Positions 1-11,520 of a stretch of DNA of 64,000 nt are shown here, in pieces (the stretch's first letter is position 1; the number at the start of each line of letters is the position of its first letter). The notes under the pieces were generated by a model. It had not been told where the DNA came from and made no database searches. It saw nothing but the letters and a program-made list of their open reading frames with translations. The stretch lies in assembly GCF_910596095.1 (NCBI RefSeq), contig NC_056539.1:3203001-3267000 (forward strand). Reading direction: 5' to 3'. The position numbers and the translations under genes are program-made. Origin of the DNA: Thunnus maccoyii (Eukaryota; Chordata; Actinopteri; Scombriformes; Scombridae).

Positions 1-597
1 ATCCCAAGTGCAGAGGTGGCGCTATGGGAAACACAATTCCAACAGGACGGAAGCACTATTAGAGGGGGGAACAGACTTCAGCACAAGACCGGATTCAAAG
101 ACGATGGTGATGGTTAACAAACACCTACGTTACTTTGTAAGTAAAAGTAACATTGCAAATTACGACCCAAAACGTTGTAAAAATGCCAGAAAATCTCAGC
201 AGAAAACCTCATCACCTTACCACTCAAACACCCAGAGGAGCTTTAAAAAGACTTCAGAGGCCATGATTTATTACCTGATGCTAGCCAAAAGAAGGGATTA
301 ATGCCTTACTGGACAAACACTACTTAAAGACTTCCCGCAGATGTTCTTCATGTTGTGCTGCCTGCTCTAATTTTACATTAATGTTAAGCGTCAAGCAGCA
401 GTCGAGGCAGAAATGTGAAAAATTTCGAGGCCAGATTTATGATTAAGCTGAACTATGGAATAATACATGAGCCTGTCAGTTTGTTTTAATCAGTAACTAC
501 TTTATTTTAAACAGTCTAGCCCACAGAGAGGCTACACACAGGACTGAAGCAACTCTTAATACCTGCTTAATGAATCAAATATTGTGAAAGCAGTCAC
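1..597. other. Non-coding stretch, no recognised feature
   Basis: AT-rich single-copy-looking DNA. The only open frame (8-301) has no recognisable domain and no convincing splice sites. Nothing else can be supported here. Confidence 0.5.
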
Positions 598-1010
598 CCT
601 TTAAAGGTAGAGTCGGTGATTCTGGAGAGAGATTGTTCAATAAACTTTCTGTCAAATTCAGCAAATATCTCCTTACGGTCCACTAGCTGTCTGTTCTGTG
701 TGTGCACTGAAAAAAAAGTCCACTGACAGTGACAACACTATTCCAGCCAGTCAGAGGGGGGTGTTGGTGCTCATTCACAGGACAGGGGGAAGTCATCAGA
801 GCAGCTGTCTGTGTGAGGACATGACAGTATCCAGTCTCTAACAGCCGTTGAATGGTGGGAGAGAGGTAGTGGTCAATTCACATGAAAGTGTTTTCTCATG
901 GAAGAGATACGCTTCCATTTTATTAAATGTATCAATCCACACCGAATCCAAGACAGTCTCACGGAGGCCCGCTGTGATTTTTTTATGCTCCAAGTCTGTT
1001 TCTGTTGCGT
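598..1010. repeat. Short interspersed DNA-transposon-like repeat with TTAAAGG end
   Basis: Starts with CCTTTAAAGGTAGAGTCGG, an end resembling abundant short non-autonomous elements of teleosts. The start is clear; the right end is approximate, because no matching inverted end was found. Three other elements in this window also start with TTAAAGG (37934, 42018, 51493). It encodes no protein. Family assignment is from memory of such ends, not a search. Confidence 0.45.
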
Positions 1011-4000
1011 TTAGTGACGCGTAATCTGAGTAGGCAGCTGTTTAAATCATACAAATATCTTGCTGTATATGTGTTTTCAACTTGTTAACCGTATCAGTGA
1101 TTCAATAAATACAAATTTCTGCATAAAGACAGTATGGGTTACAATAAATGTTTTATCATTAAAAAATGATGTTCCTAAGAACTGTGGGGGAAAATCATGA
1201 TCTCATATTTGAGTGGAAAAAAATCGACCTGAATGCTCAGAATTTAGTGTTTTGTGATTGAACATTTACAGCAAAGGTTTGTAAAAACCCTTCAATGTCA
1301 AATTCTTAGAGGCTAGATTCAAATCTTTGTTGGCTAAAAGCAAGACCAATGTTTAACAAAGTGCATGTGAATAACAGGTCAGAGGGGGCACCTGTGGAGC
1401 AGACTTGTTAAAGCTGTGATGGGGGACAAAACCCACAGTCTTGTTCTGAGCAAAAATGCTTGAGCTGATGCTAATATGATGTGTGCAAATTGTTTGAATA
1501 TGCACAACTCAATTACCGTATCAACTGAAATCAACATGACAAGGGCCTTTAAACAGGTGCTGCCTTATTACCTATTCTTAGGCACCTGTATCAATAACTA
1601 GTTTTAATACCATCATTAATTCAGTTTGTTGGTTGTTAGTAGGGGCTCTGAAGCAGACGTTGAACTAATATACATTTATAACTATTTTTTCTGACTAACT
1701 TTGATTGTGGCGTATTTACATTATCGAATTTTTAAAGATAATTTTGCAGCATTTGGCCTTTATGACAGTGTAGATAAACAATATAAAAAATATAACAGTG
1801 GTCACAACTTCCCTGCGGTATTCCACAGTCAAGCTTTCTTATTGCAGAAAAACTGCCATTAGAAAAAACATTTTGCATTCTATTAGATAAGGATCTAATA
1901 CAGTAAAAGGATCTAAAGAGCACTGAGCATCAAGACTGAGACAGCAGAACAAAATGAGAAACATGAGGATTACCACTTCAAGTTGTTTTATCAGACTAAC
2001 CTGTGCCTTAGTAAAGCTGTGTTGTTTTATCAGCATATGTACATTGAATGTCCTCGTCTCTAAACCTGTAAGTTACTAGTTTTTTATCCAGGTGAATCCT
2101 CAGGCCAATTTGAATCTAACAAATACAGGCAACCCCCACACACCTGTCTGTGCTATAGAGCAGGTTTCATTTCCAGCTTTTGTTGATCCTTCTTTTAGGT
2201 TTAATTGGCGCTTCATTATGAGGATGCCAACAATAACTCCTCAACACACCTGTCAATCGGCTTGGGTGGCATTTGCACAGCGAATTCTCCTCAAACGGCG
2301 AAGCATTGTCACAACAAAGCTGTGGCTCCTGAATCAATTAATGGATTTCTTGTGGTAGCAGCTGCCAGGTTTCTCCCAGGACTGAGAAGGTATTGTCTGT
2401 CTGGGTCTCTCTAACGAGGCCCAGATGAATTAACATGGATGAGAACTTAATTAGGACAGACTCCTATTTTTCTCTGCCTCTGTCACTCTCTCTCACGGCA
2501 CTGAAATGTTGTCCTCCTCTCTATCGCCAGGCCTCTCGTTCTTTTACAGCTTCATCATCACTTTGAATGAATCCTGTGGCAAACTGACAAAAGTGACACA
2601 GGACTGTCTACTGGACCTTCAAAGGGAGAGGGAGACAGGAAGACAGGAGACGAGGGGGACAAGGAGAGAGATGTTTGCAAATGACTGTGGATCGATGTCT
2701 CAAATGAAGAAAAATGGCTGCATGGCACTGAGGTCTTCCAGCTACTTATGAGCCTTTAAACAGGTGAGAAACACTATCGACATCCCGCTAAGCTGAGTGT
2801 TTACTCACCACAGAGGACATCAAAGGCAGAGAGAGGCTAAGGTTATTTACATGTTTTACCATAGTAATGATAGGACGAGGGCATTCAGTTCCCGCTTCAA
2901 TTCTCTTCGCTTTTTCATTTTTCTTTTATACCGTGACTGCGCGTTGTGTGCATATATAAACTTTGTTGTTCTGGCGTGTTCTTCATGATAAGCTCGGTGC
3001 TCAAGGGAGATTGCAAAACACAACACACCCCTTTCTGTTCATCAATGGATCCCTCTTTCAAGTTTGCAGCAAACAGGCCAAAATTAATTACCGTCAAAAT
3101 GGAGATTCCTTTTTGTTTTTGTTTTTTTTTTTCCTTTTCTGCTATGGAGCACATGTAGCTCTGTTTGAAAAGATGCAGAGCAGGTCGCTTTTCACAAGGC
3201 CTCAGCTTCATGTATGTGACATTAATTTCTGCACAAACATATTTGTCGAGAGCAATAAAGTGGATGGAGGGGATGAAGGATGCTGAAAGAGATGCTTTCC
3301 CTTGAGGTGACGCTGTGAACGTAGAGCTAACCAGATGTCTATTTACATAAGCTGGCTGTGCCGTGTGAATACAGCACATGCTGTGCAAGCTTAGATGCTG
3401 GCTGGGTATTTACTGCAGGTTATAGGACCTTAAGCTGCTCACTGTGTGATTTCAATGAGCGTCCCCTGAAAAATGACTTAAATCCACTGAAGATCTCTGC
3501 TTGAAGAAAGGAAAACAACCGCTTACCAGGGTTAATTATAATAATAAAAGCGTATTCTTCATATAGTTTTTTTTTTTTTTGTCAAAACACATTTTAAGAA
3601 TAAAATGTCTGCATTTGCATATGAATGCTAAAATGTTCCTGTCTGTCCACTGTGGCTCCATAACATTTGCTAGTTAGGGTCCATGTAACTGATGTCAGTT
3701 CAATTTTCCATATGAAAAGAATCAATAATAGAGAATTGGAAAATCTACCTCAATTTTTGTATTTGAGAAAATGAATTCATATTTTGGAATTGTTTTTTAA
3801 ATGCTCTATGAACTGTTAAATAGAAAAATGGAAAAATCTGAGTTACTTTATTTCTATTCATGCTTTGGTTTGCCTGAGAGGGCGGGATCAACGTCCACTT
3901 ATTTCTGATTGGTCAGCAGGACAGAACACAGAGCGAATTTTAGACATGACCAGAATCTACCTGGTGAAATCTACTGGTGCTAATTCCCAACAAAATAATG

Positions 4001-4483
4001 AATGGGATGAGAAATCCAGTCTGAATGCACCATAAGACAACCCTGAGTTTGACCAAGTCACTGGAATCTCTAATCTCTTTCCTCGAGCCTCTGGCCAGGC
4101 TTCACCACATACAGCCTACGTACAGCATCTTACTCACCACCTTCAAATGTGGACTACAGCAACGTGAAGGTCGCAACAACTGCACACCTCTTAAAGCTTT
4201 CCTTTTAGCAGAATGGTCTCAAATCATTCTCTAGTCATAATGGATAGAAATATAATACCAACAAATGCTGGAATTTCCCTGTAACAATCAATTTTTAAAC
4301 ACTCAAGGTCACACCCTTGATGTCCATCCCAGAATGCACTTCACTGCCTGCAGCCCTTCTCTTGTTAGAAGCACAGAGCTGATGCAAGAGGAAGACTGCA
4401 GCATCTGAAGACAGGACCGTCTACCTGATCAAGTGCACTGAGACTCCAGACGAGGTTAAAGGGAGACTAGAGTGACACAGAGC

Positions 4484-4485
<2 letters not shown>
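1011..4485. other. Non-coding region with two non-repetitive blocks
   Basis: No gene is supported. Blocks at about 2160-2480 and 2960-3440 have balanced composition, carry AATTA-type homeodomain cores (for example in the ATGAATTAACATGG stretch near 2425), and resemble no repeat family I know; they are candidate conserved non-coding elements. The open frames at 2092-2751 and 2915-3388 lack domain signatures. Low-complexity T tracts occur near 3120 and 3570. Confidence 0.35.

Positions 4486-4539
<54 letters not shown>
4486..4539. repeat. (GT)27 microsatellite
   Basis: Uninterrupted GT dinucleotide run of 54 bases. It produces spurious Val-Cys and His-Thr reading frames on the two strands. It faces an (AC)22 run 111 bases downstream, so the two arms are complementary on one strand. 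Confidence 0.97.
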
Positions 4540-4541
<2 letters not shown>

Positions 4542-4649
4542 ATGAGGCGCTTTGTGCTGTCAACCCAGGAATGATAGAATCTTTGGGTCTGCTGTGTGTT
4601 TGCTTTCATGATGAGTCATTCATTAGCATTCAGTGCAAGGACTCACACA

Positions 4650-4650
<1 letters not shown>

Positions 4651-4694
<44 letters not shown>
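4651..4694. repeat. (AC)22 microsatellite
   Basis: Uninterrupted AC run of 44 bases, preceded by a short imperfect CA tract (4644-4650) and followed by smaller CA clusters at about 4720-4732 and 4849-4858. Complementary to the GT run at 4486-4539. Confidence 0.97.
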
Positions 4695-4697
<3 letters not shown>

Positions 4698-5740
4698 TAT
4701 GTGTCTCCTCTCCCTCTACACACACACACAAACTGTTCTACTGTCTACTGTTCCACCTGAATACATGAACACACACCAGATCTCTTTTTGTCTTACTTTT
4801 TCTCTTCAAAAACAATATTTTTTCACTCTGCACATGCCTCTCTTTAACACACACACACATTCATGTTCACACACATACTGGTGCTTTTCAGCTCCGGCGG
4901 AGAAGTGCGAAAAGGTCAGTGCTCTCAGGAAGTGGCGCCACTGCTGATGAAAGTGGAGAGGCAGCAGATGAATTGACCTGTCATTGGCTCAGTGCTTCAG
5001 CTTCAGATGAGCTCTAACTGATGGGGCGTCCGCTCCTCATTTTGCTGTTTGTCTGTTCGCTGTAAAGCATACAACACACCATGTTTCCTCGAAAGGTCTT
5101 TTTCTGTCTGTTTCTTCTAAGCAGCCGTATTCTTTTCTACACAGTGAAAGGACCCCGGAATGTAAATGTGACTCTCAGTTGACACTGAACATTTAGACCA
5201 ATATAACTGTCTGCTATCAGGCTTTTGTCATCTAGACTGAAGGTCTGCAGCCCAGCTAGTGCTGTGAGAGGTTGAAATGCTCCTTAGCACAGTACTGCTG
5301 CAGCTTTATCAGTAGAGGGGGTTTAAATGTAAAGCTTGTCCTCGGGGTGCTGCTACATTAAATGCCATGAGGTCATTAAAATCAAAAGGGCTCTTTTTTT
5401 TCTGGCATTTGATTCTGACAGGGCTGCTTTTAGGTTGGCCTGTATGTGAGCTAAGTAGTCGCCTAGAGGAGTCTCTGCCGTCCAATGCACACGTTAGATT
5501 GTTAAAATAAATAACGTAAATGTATCTCTTTCTCTCCGTTTCATCCCTCTGTCCAGACTAAAACAGGATTTTTCAAGCCTCAAAACAAAGCTTTTCCTTT
5601 CCAGTGTATAATGCTTAAAATGTCAGCTTGGTGTTTCAGTGTGTTTGGGGAAAACTGAGCATGTGCAAAACTGTTGAGGACTTTTTGTCACCTCAGACCT
5701 TCTCTGTGATGGATCATTTGAAATGTCCATATAGCTGAAT
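4695..5740. other. Non-coding stretch, no recognised feature
   Basis: Contains minor CA clusters and otherwise non-repetitive sequence without a supported reading frame. No splice-bounded exon was recognised. Confidence 0.4.
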
Positions 5741-6225
5741 GCACTTCAGAGTTGCTGTCATTAAAATGTATTTATGTTCATTTTGTCAAGAGATGTTGCG
5801 ATTATAAAATAATGATTTGATCATCTCAGTGCAGCAGCTTGAGAGTGACTGCTGGTTAACAGGTAGAGTTTATGAGCATTGATTTAATCACTATTTCACA
5901 CTTGTTCTGTTGTCTGACAACAGAGACAGAAAAATATGTAAATGAAAACAATATTGTTTATTCAGCTGCATTAAAACACAGTAGCTCTGAATGGAGGTAT
6001 AACAGGCTGTCACTTAGCAGAGTAACCGGCTGTGTCTGTCCAGTCAGTCGACTGTGTGGCAGCAAAGTTAAGAAGACAACTGTCTGACTTTCTCCATGAT
6101 TCATTTTAATTGTCAATAGCTGATGATACAGCATAGCTGTTGTCATTAATCTACATTTATGTTGATTTTGTCAAACAACATTGCAACCATAAAAGAATGA
6201 TTTGGTCAGTCAGGCTGTCTGTCCT
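5741..6225. repeat. Dispersed repeat A, copy 1, with internal duplication
   Basis: The stretch beginning TGCTGTCATTAAAATGTATT near 5752 recurs in diverged form about 385 bases later (TGTTGTCATTAATCTACATT near 6139). The segment between also resembles 25015-25345: both have a CTGACAACA...ACAGAAA motif, an ATATGTAA motif, and a GGCTGCATTAAAACACA or AGCTGCATTAAAACACA motif in the same order. This is a non-coding interspersed family of unknown class. Confidence 0.5.
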
Positions 6226-6362
6226 TCTTCTTACCAGATATTGGCAGTGATGCAGTTTAGTTGTTTAAGAAGCAGAGGATGTTCAGATGTTTCTCTGTGG
6301 TCAGAGGTCTCTACTAAAACAACCTGGAAATGCTGTGTGGTAGCACAGTCAGAGTAGTCTGA

Positions 6363-6694
6363 CTGTGTGTTCAGACAGAATGTAAAGTGATTCATGGAGG
6401 CGGCGTGATTACATACAAAATCAATGGAAAAATACAATAAGACACAAATTCACAGGGGAGGTGCAAATTGATGCGAAGACGCATCTGTGTGAGTTGAAAA
6501 TGCAGATATCTCAGAGCTTTATGAATGTGCTTCATAACGCACAGAGACGAGAGAGGAAAAAGGAGACTGGAGGGAAAGAACAGAAAGAACAGGAGTCTCT
6601 GGTGAGTCCTGAGTTCAGTCAGAGGCTGAACTGAACACAAACACACAGAAACTCTCCCACAGACACAGTTGGTGCTTCTGTTGCTAACTAGCTT
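6363..6694. repeat. Dispersed repeat B, left module, copy 1
   Basis: Shares an ordered set of blocks with 62327-62550: TGTTCAGACAGA, an ACATAnAAAnTCAATG block, AACAGAAAGAAC, the near-identical GAGTTCAGTCAGAGGCTGAA with its ACTGAACAC continuation, and CCCACAGAC. The 6-kb copy is longer because of an insertion of about 100 bases before the purine-rich part. It contains the inverted core TTCAGTCAGAGGCTGAA. No coding capacity; class unknown. Confidence 0.6.
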
Positions 6695-6899
6695 ACAGCT
6701 AATGTGCAGTTGGTAATTTGGCTGTTTGGGGCAATTCAACAGAAGCAGTCCAGCAGTAAAACACATGCAAATAACATGAGGTGAATGTTTTTATTTGAGA
6801 TAAGACTGTAGGGGGGCTCTCTGCTGATGCTCACTGTCATATCATTAACCTGCCTGCTTATTTTTATGACCCTGCAGTTCATTTACTCACACCTCTGTA

Positions 6900-6955
6900 T
6901 AAGAATCATATATGAATCATATATATGATATATATGATATATGATATATGATCCA
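6900..6955. repeat. AT-rich low-complexity repeat
   Basis: Several imperfect copies of ATATATGAT in a row, partly self-complementary. No further function is visible. Confidence 0.8.
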
Positions 6956-8002
6956 CACTGGGATAAAACTCATAACGCGAGTGGAATGGGATAGAAATAA
7001 TACTGTATGTGCACAGATTTGTAATCAGCAAGTCAGTAGGTTTAACAAAAGATAACCTATAATAATGGTGGAAAAAAACAATTATCTACATCTTGAATTT
7101 AAAGTGAAGAAAGGGTGTCTTGAGTCAATCAACAGGATGGAGATCAGGATCAGTCCAGGCATTTTGAGTTGTAGGTATCAGCTATAAAGCGTCTACTGTC
7201 CCAAGTCACGTCACTTGACTCAGCATTGGTTGGGGCTGAAGACTATAAGTTTGAAAATGAAAACCATCTGGGAGTGTGGAGGTACAAAGAAGTGAGGTTA
7301 CCAGACATCTGTAGCCCGCTCCTCATCTCTGCTTGAAACTAGAAGCTTGAGTTGCATTATGGGTAATGTAGGTGCCAGGTTTTGACAAGGAAGAAGAATG
7401 TGTGGAATAATGAAGATGATATATCTGGTTCTGCTGCATCGATTTTGATCCTTTGATGAACTGTCCATCATGAGTCTGACTGTTATAAGAGTGCAGTGCT
7501 GAATCAGTGGAGTACTCTTTAAACTGATTCTGGATACAAACTGCACCAAATATTAGCTTCAAATCAAAAATCAGTGTTTGCATTTAGAAATTAGTGGAAC
7601 CTTGGCTTTCATACATACGTATTGAGAAGTTGAGTTCAGTCTTTTTTACTCAAACAAGGGTTGAAACCACCTCTGACTGATCTGCTGCATCATCTGGTGA
7701 TCCAAAGCTCCATTACTAAATTTCATATATATTTTCAAATTTGACTGAAACCTGGAAGATCTCAATTCTTCAAGACGCAAACTTCCTCACAAATTAAAAG
7801 CCCCCCAGCAGGAAATAAGATCATATATACCAGATGTATGATGCAGAGTCACGGTCACTTCTCTGCTTCCATCTTCCCTTCACTACTGCAGCAGCTCATG
7901 TTTACAGGGTGAATAGGCAGTGTTAATAATGATGTTTTCCACTCATTTACTAATTGTGTCTCATCAAAAGACACCCAAGCAGTCCTCATCAAAATGCCTG
8001 TA

Positions 8003-8005
<3 letters not shown>
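6956..8005. other. Non-coding stretch, no recognised feature
   Basis: Open frames around 7298-7583 on the minus strand are short, overlap each other, and show no domain. Nothing supportable was seen. Confidence 0.4.
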
Positions 8006-8070
<65 letters not shown>

Positions 8071-8090
8071 TGTGTGTGTGTGCATGTGTG
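8006..8090. repeat. Long (GT)n microsatellite with interruptions
   Basis: GT run from 8006 to 8063, one TA interruption, more GT to about 8082, then CATGTGTG. It accounts for the Cys-Val and His-Thr frames on both strands. Confidence 0.97.
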
Positions 8091-10599
8091 AGTGAGATGA
8101 AACATAAGGATGCTAATGTCTTATTGATGATGTAATCCTGGAGGGGCCTATTGAAGATGTTACGTCTCACCACAGGGGGACGGACAAAGAAAAGGAAGAG
8201 AGGGGAGAGGCTAAGTTTAACCTTGATGTGGTAATGAGTCTGGACACCTCTCCTGGTTGGTAACATCATTTGACCTTCCTGATATTTATCCATCATGTTT
8301 TTATAGTTTTGTACACAGCGGTCCTCTCCAGCCTGAATCTGACTCTCTGATGGCTGTCTGGTATTCAGTGAGATGCTCTGTTTGCTGCCATCAGACACAT
8401 GGCACCATTTATTTTTCAAAATCTGTTTGTTTTCTCAGGCAGGACCTGTGGGAGGATAAACATTTGCTCAAATTCTTCTGAGGATACTGAGCCTGAAGGT
8501 GGCGCCATTTCACATGTAGCATGAAATGGTCAAACTGTAACTCCGAGGAATTCACACTCGACTACCAGAGAGCCCTTTTTAACCGTAATCTATGCTGTTC
8601 TGTCAGGCTCTTTGCATCAATTGTAAATGTATGTGCAATGTGTGGTGAAGTTTGCAAATCTGCTGCTAATTCTACTTGGAAAGTGTTGGTGATCAGGCTG
8701 TTCGGAAAGCAGATGTCAGTGTGGAAGTCAGAAGTCATGAGCACGCTCACTGCTGGCTGAGGAGCTGGGAAGTGAACAGACATCCCAAGATGCATTTGGC
8801 TCTGGCTCAAACATTCATCTCAGCCCAAGCATGAATGTTCATGTTGGCCAGTTTTCCGTTTTCACAGCAATCAGATTGTCAGAGGAGTTACAAATAAAAA
8901 GCCATGTTGCAGAATCACCTTTCAGCCTGTGCAGCTGCAGCACTCTGTGAAAGTTCACATCTTCATAACTGTAACAATGTTAGTAATGAAATGATTCATG
9001 ACAAATAATTGATAAATTGTAAGGCTTCAAATTATAGTTACTCAAACTAATATGAGTGTCTCAACTTAAAAAAATGACAGCATAACAGGCAGGGAATATA
9101 TTACAACAATAATTAAAATTGTGTACTAATTTTAATCCTATTTAAACCCACTAGAATTTGCTATGAGGTTTGTTTGCTTGTTTGTTTTATTTATGTTTGT
9201 ATTTTTATAAAGGTTTAAATGGAATGATGCTTTGCTTAAAAATATATATTGACCGGATATTACACAATATCTGGTCAGTAATTTTTTTGCAGCATAAACA
9301 GACAATTCAATTGAATTTTATTATCACAACACATACAAACTTATGTTAATTACTTGGTATTATGTATGAGGTAGTATATATTAAATAAGTACATTGCGTC
9401 ATCGTTTCAAATGTAGGGTCACCTCACCATTTTTATCTCACATTAGGTTGAAGTCGTTGACCTGATCCCTTTTAGAGTTGTTTTTTATATGTACTGGATT
9501 TTAGTCATGCTAAACAAACTGTCCAAGTGTCACCACAGAGAGCAGCCTTCACCATTGTGTCATGTATCTCATTTACTTGTCATGTTTTTTTAATGTTGTT
9601 GTTTTGCATCAATTAATACATGATGAATATACTGTACAAAATGGACCATATGAGTAAAACAAAACACACACACTGCAAATTACAAACTGGTAAAAAAAAA
9701 AAGAAAGGACGTTATTAAAAACTGGAGTATTAAATTGTCCACTTTTATATCTAAAAGGTCAGAGAGACATGTTTTGCATTAATGGTCTTGAGGAGCTTAA
9801 TTTAAGGTGTTATGAGATGTGACAGCATTTGTCTGGTATTCCTAATATCACCTTTGTATTCCTTGTTCCTAATAATGTGGTCTATACATGCACGAAGACT
9901 ACAATACCCTGGAGTATGATGTTGTGTCAGGGATACACAGATGTTTATGCAGCTGGGCTAATTGCTTGAATGTCAATAAGTGTTCGTTCAATCTGTTTGC
10001 CACGTACACTTGAGCATGGGGTATAACTGACAGCTTGTATGTAGTTAAACAGAGTTAAATAGTGCAGATCCTGGTGTGTGAGAGTTATGTTTTGTGTATT
10101 CAGTGTTATGTCTATGTCAAGGACCAAATAAATCAGGCACATTGCAATTTAAAGGTTTCATTTATCCAAATTCCAATTTCCATGACAAACACATCACTTC
10201 AATTCAAATGTGAACACATTTAACATTTAGGAAAAATAAAGCAGCTCTTTCTAACCTCCCATGGACTGAGGGAAACATTTATACCTGTCTGGCCAGACTA
10301 TGAAGACAAGAAGGGGGGTAAAAGAGAAATACTATACATAACACAAAATTAAAAAAAATAACATTAACTGTAAATAGTTTCTATGTTTAACTTTGCTCTG
10401 TATAATTTAACATCATTTATAGTGAATAGAACATATGAAGTTATGACTTAAGTTTTGATCTCCCCCCATGAATCCTGATGAGTTGGTTCTGACCAGTTAC
10501 CACACCTGTGTATATAGGTAAGTCAACCCTAAGCTCCTCCTTTTGCTGGAGGAATGCCACATCAGGACAAAGGTAACAAATAAACAGAAGCAGAGAGAT
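8091..10599. other. Non-coding stretch, no recognised feature
   Basis: About 2.5 kb of moderately AT-rich DNA. The frames at 8257-8481, 8521-8760 and 8562-8810 show no protein signature. No clear transposon end, RNA gene or exon pair was recognised. Confidence 0.4.
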
Positions 10600-10603
10600 C
10601 AGG

Positions 10604-11520
10604 GGGGTATTCCATCAACAATGAAATATGCGCTTAACTGGTTTGAATTAATGTCCACTCTCACTTACAGCATAATCAACGTCTACTCAAACCAGACTTG
10701 AATAATCTTGTGTACATGGACTATATTAGCAGCCCAGAGCAGTTGATTGTCAAAAAGACGATACTATGTCACAAAAAGCAGGGAAAACTAGAGCGATGTT
10801 CTTCTCAGACGCAGAGCAAACCTGCTAATGGAACTATATGAAGAATATAGGAGTCTTCATCAAAAAGGGCAGTAACACCACAATTAACAAGGTGAGGGAG
10901 ATGGCTTGGCAAAAATTGCTGATAGATTAAATGCATAAATTATACAAGCCTACTTATTGTTTTAGTTTTATTTGTTAATAAATGAACATTCAGATTATCA
11001 GATACAGACTGTGGCTGTGGCTATATTATCAGTAGGCTAGATTATATCAGATGTATGTTAAAAATGATGGTAAAGGCCAATTTAGGAGAACTGACATAAC
11101 TACAACTTTGAAGCCTTTCTGATCTAATTAGCCTATATTCATTCTTCTCTGTTACATCTCAACAGGACCCATCTCAACAGCCAAAAAAGAATGTGGCAAC
11201 AACTGAAAATTAAATATAAAAACATTTTCCAGAGTGGTAAGTAGCTATAATGAAATGTGAAATTTATTTGTTAAAATAGTTGTTGATCTGTAAATATGTA
11301 CCATAGTCACCACCAAAAAAAGACAGATGCCACTGCTACTGGATGGGGACCTCCACTTGAGGACTTCATACCTGTAGAAGAGCTGGTGTTGAGCTACAAC
11401 CGGGGGCACCCACTAACACAGGGAATAGAAGGGGGGACCTCCTCACACAGCAATATGTGCAAGGTATTGTCTACTACGTTTCTTCAACAGGTATCAGTCT
11501 CTCAATGGTAAAAACTTACA
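10604..11520 (+). pseudogene. Decayed Myb/SANT-like accessory gene of a PIF/Harbinger-type transposon
   Basis: Three exon-like segments. The first (from ATG 10766 to about 10934) reads FFSDAEQT, then LLMELYEEYRSLHQKG, then NTTINKVREMAWQK and IADRLNA, in shifting frames: the helix pattern of the Myb/SANT-like domain found beside Harbinger-type transposases. The second (11166-11236) follows CTCAACAG, reads RMWQQLKIKYKNIFQ, and ends at a GTAAGT donor. The third (11307-11463) reads VEELVLSYNRGHPLTQGIEG and ends at GTATTG. Frameshifts and a mutated first donor show it is dead. An end-like GGGGGGTATTCCATCAA at 10604 may be the left terminus; no right terminus or transposase was found. Family membership is recalled, not searched. 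Confidence 0.55.

Noticed and set aside
2915-3388. 157-codon minus-strand frame
   Set aside because: No domain, low-complexity Lys/Gln region from a T-rich tract, and overlapping open frames on the other strand; looks like chance.
4421-4947. Open frames rich in Val-Cys or His-Thr on both strands
   Set aside because: They are translations of GT/AC microsatellites; the same applies to frames at 7855-8419, 43593-43841 and the Ile-Tyr run at 47502-47780.
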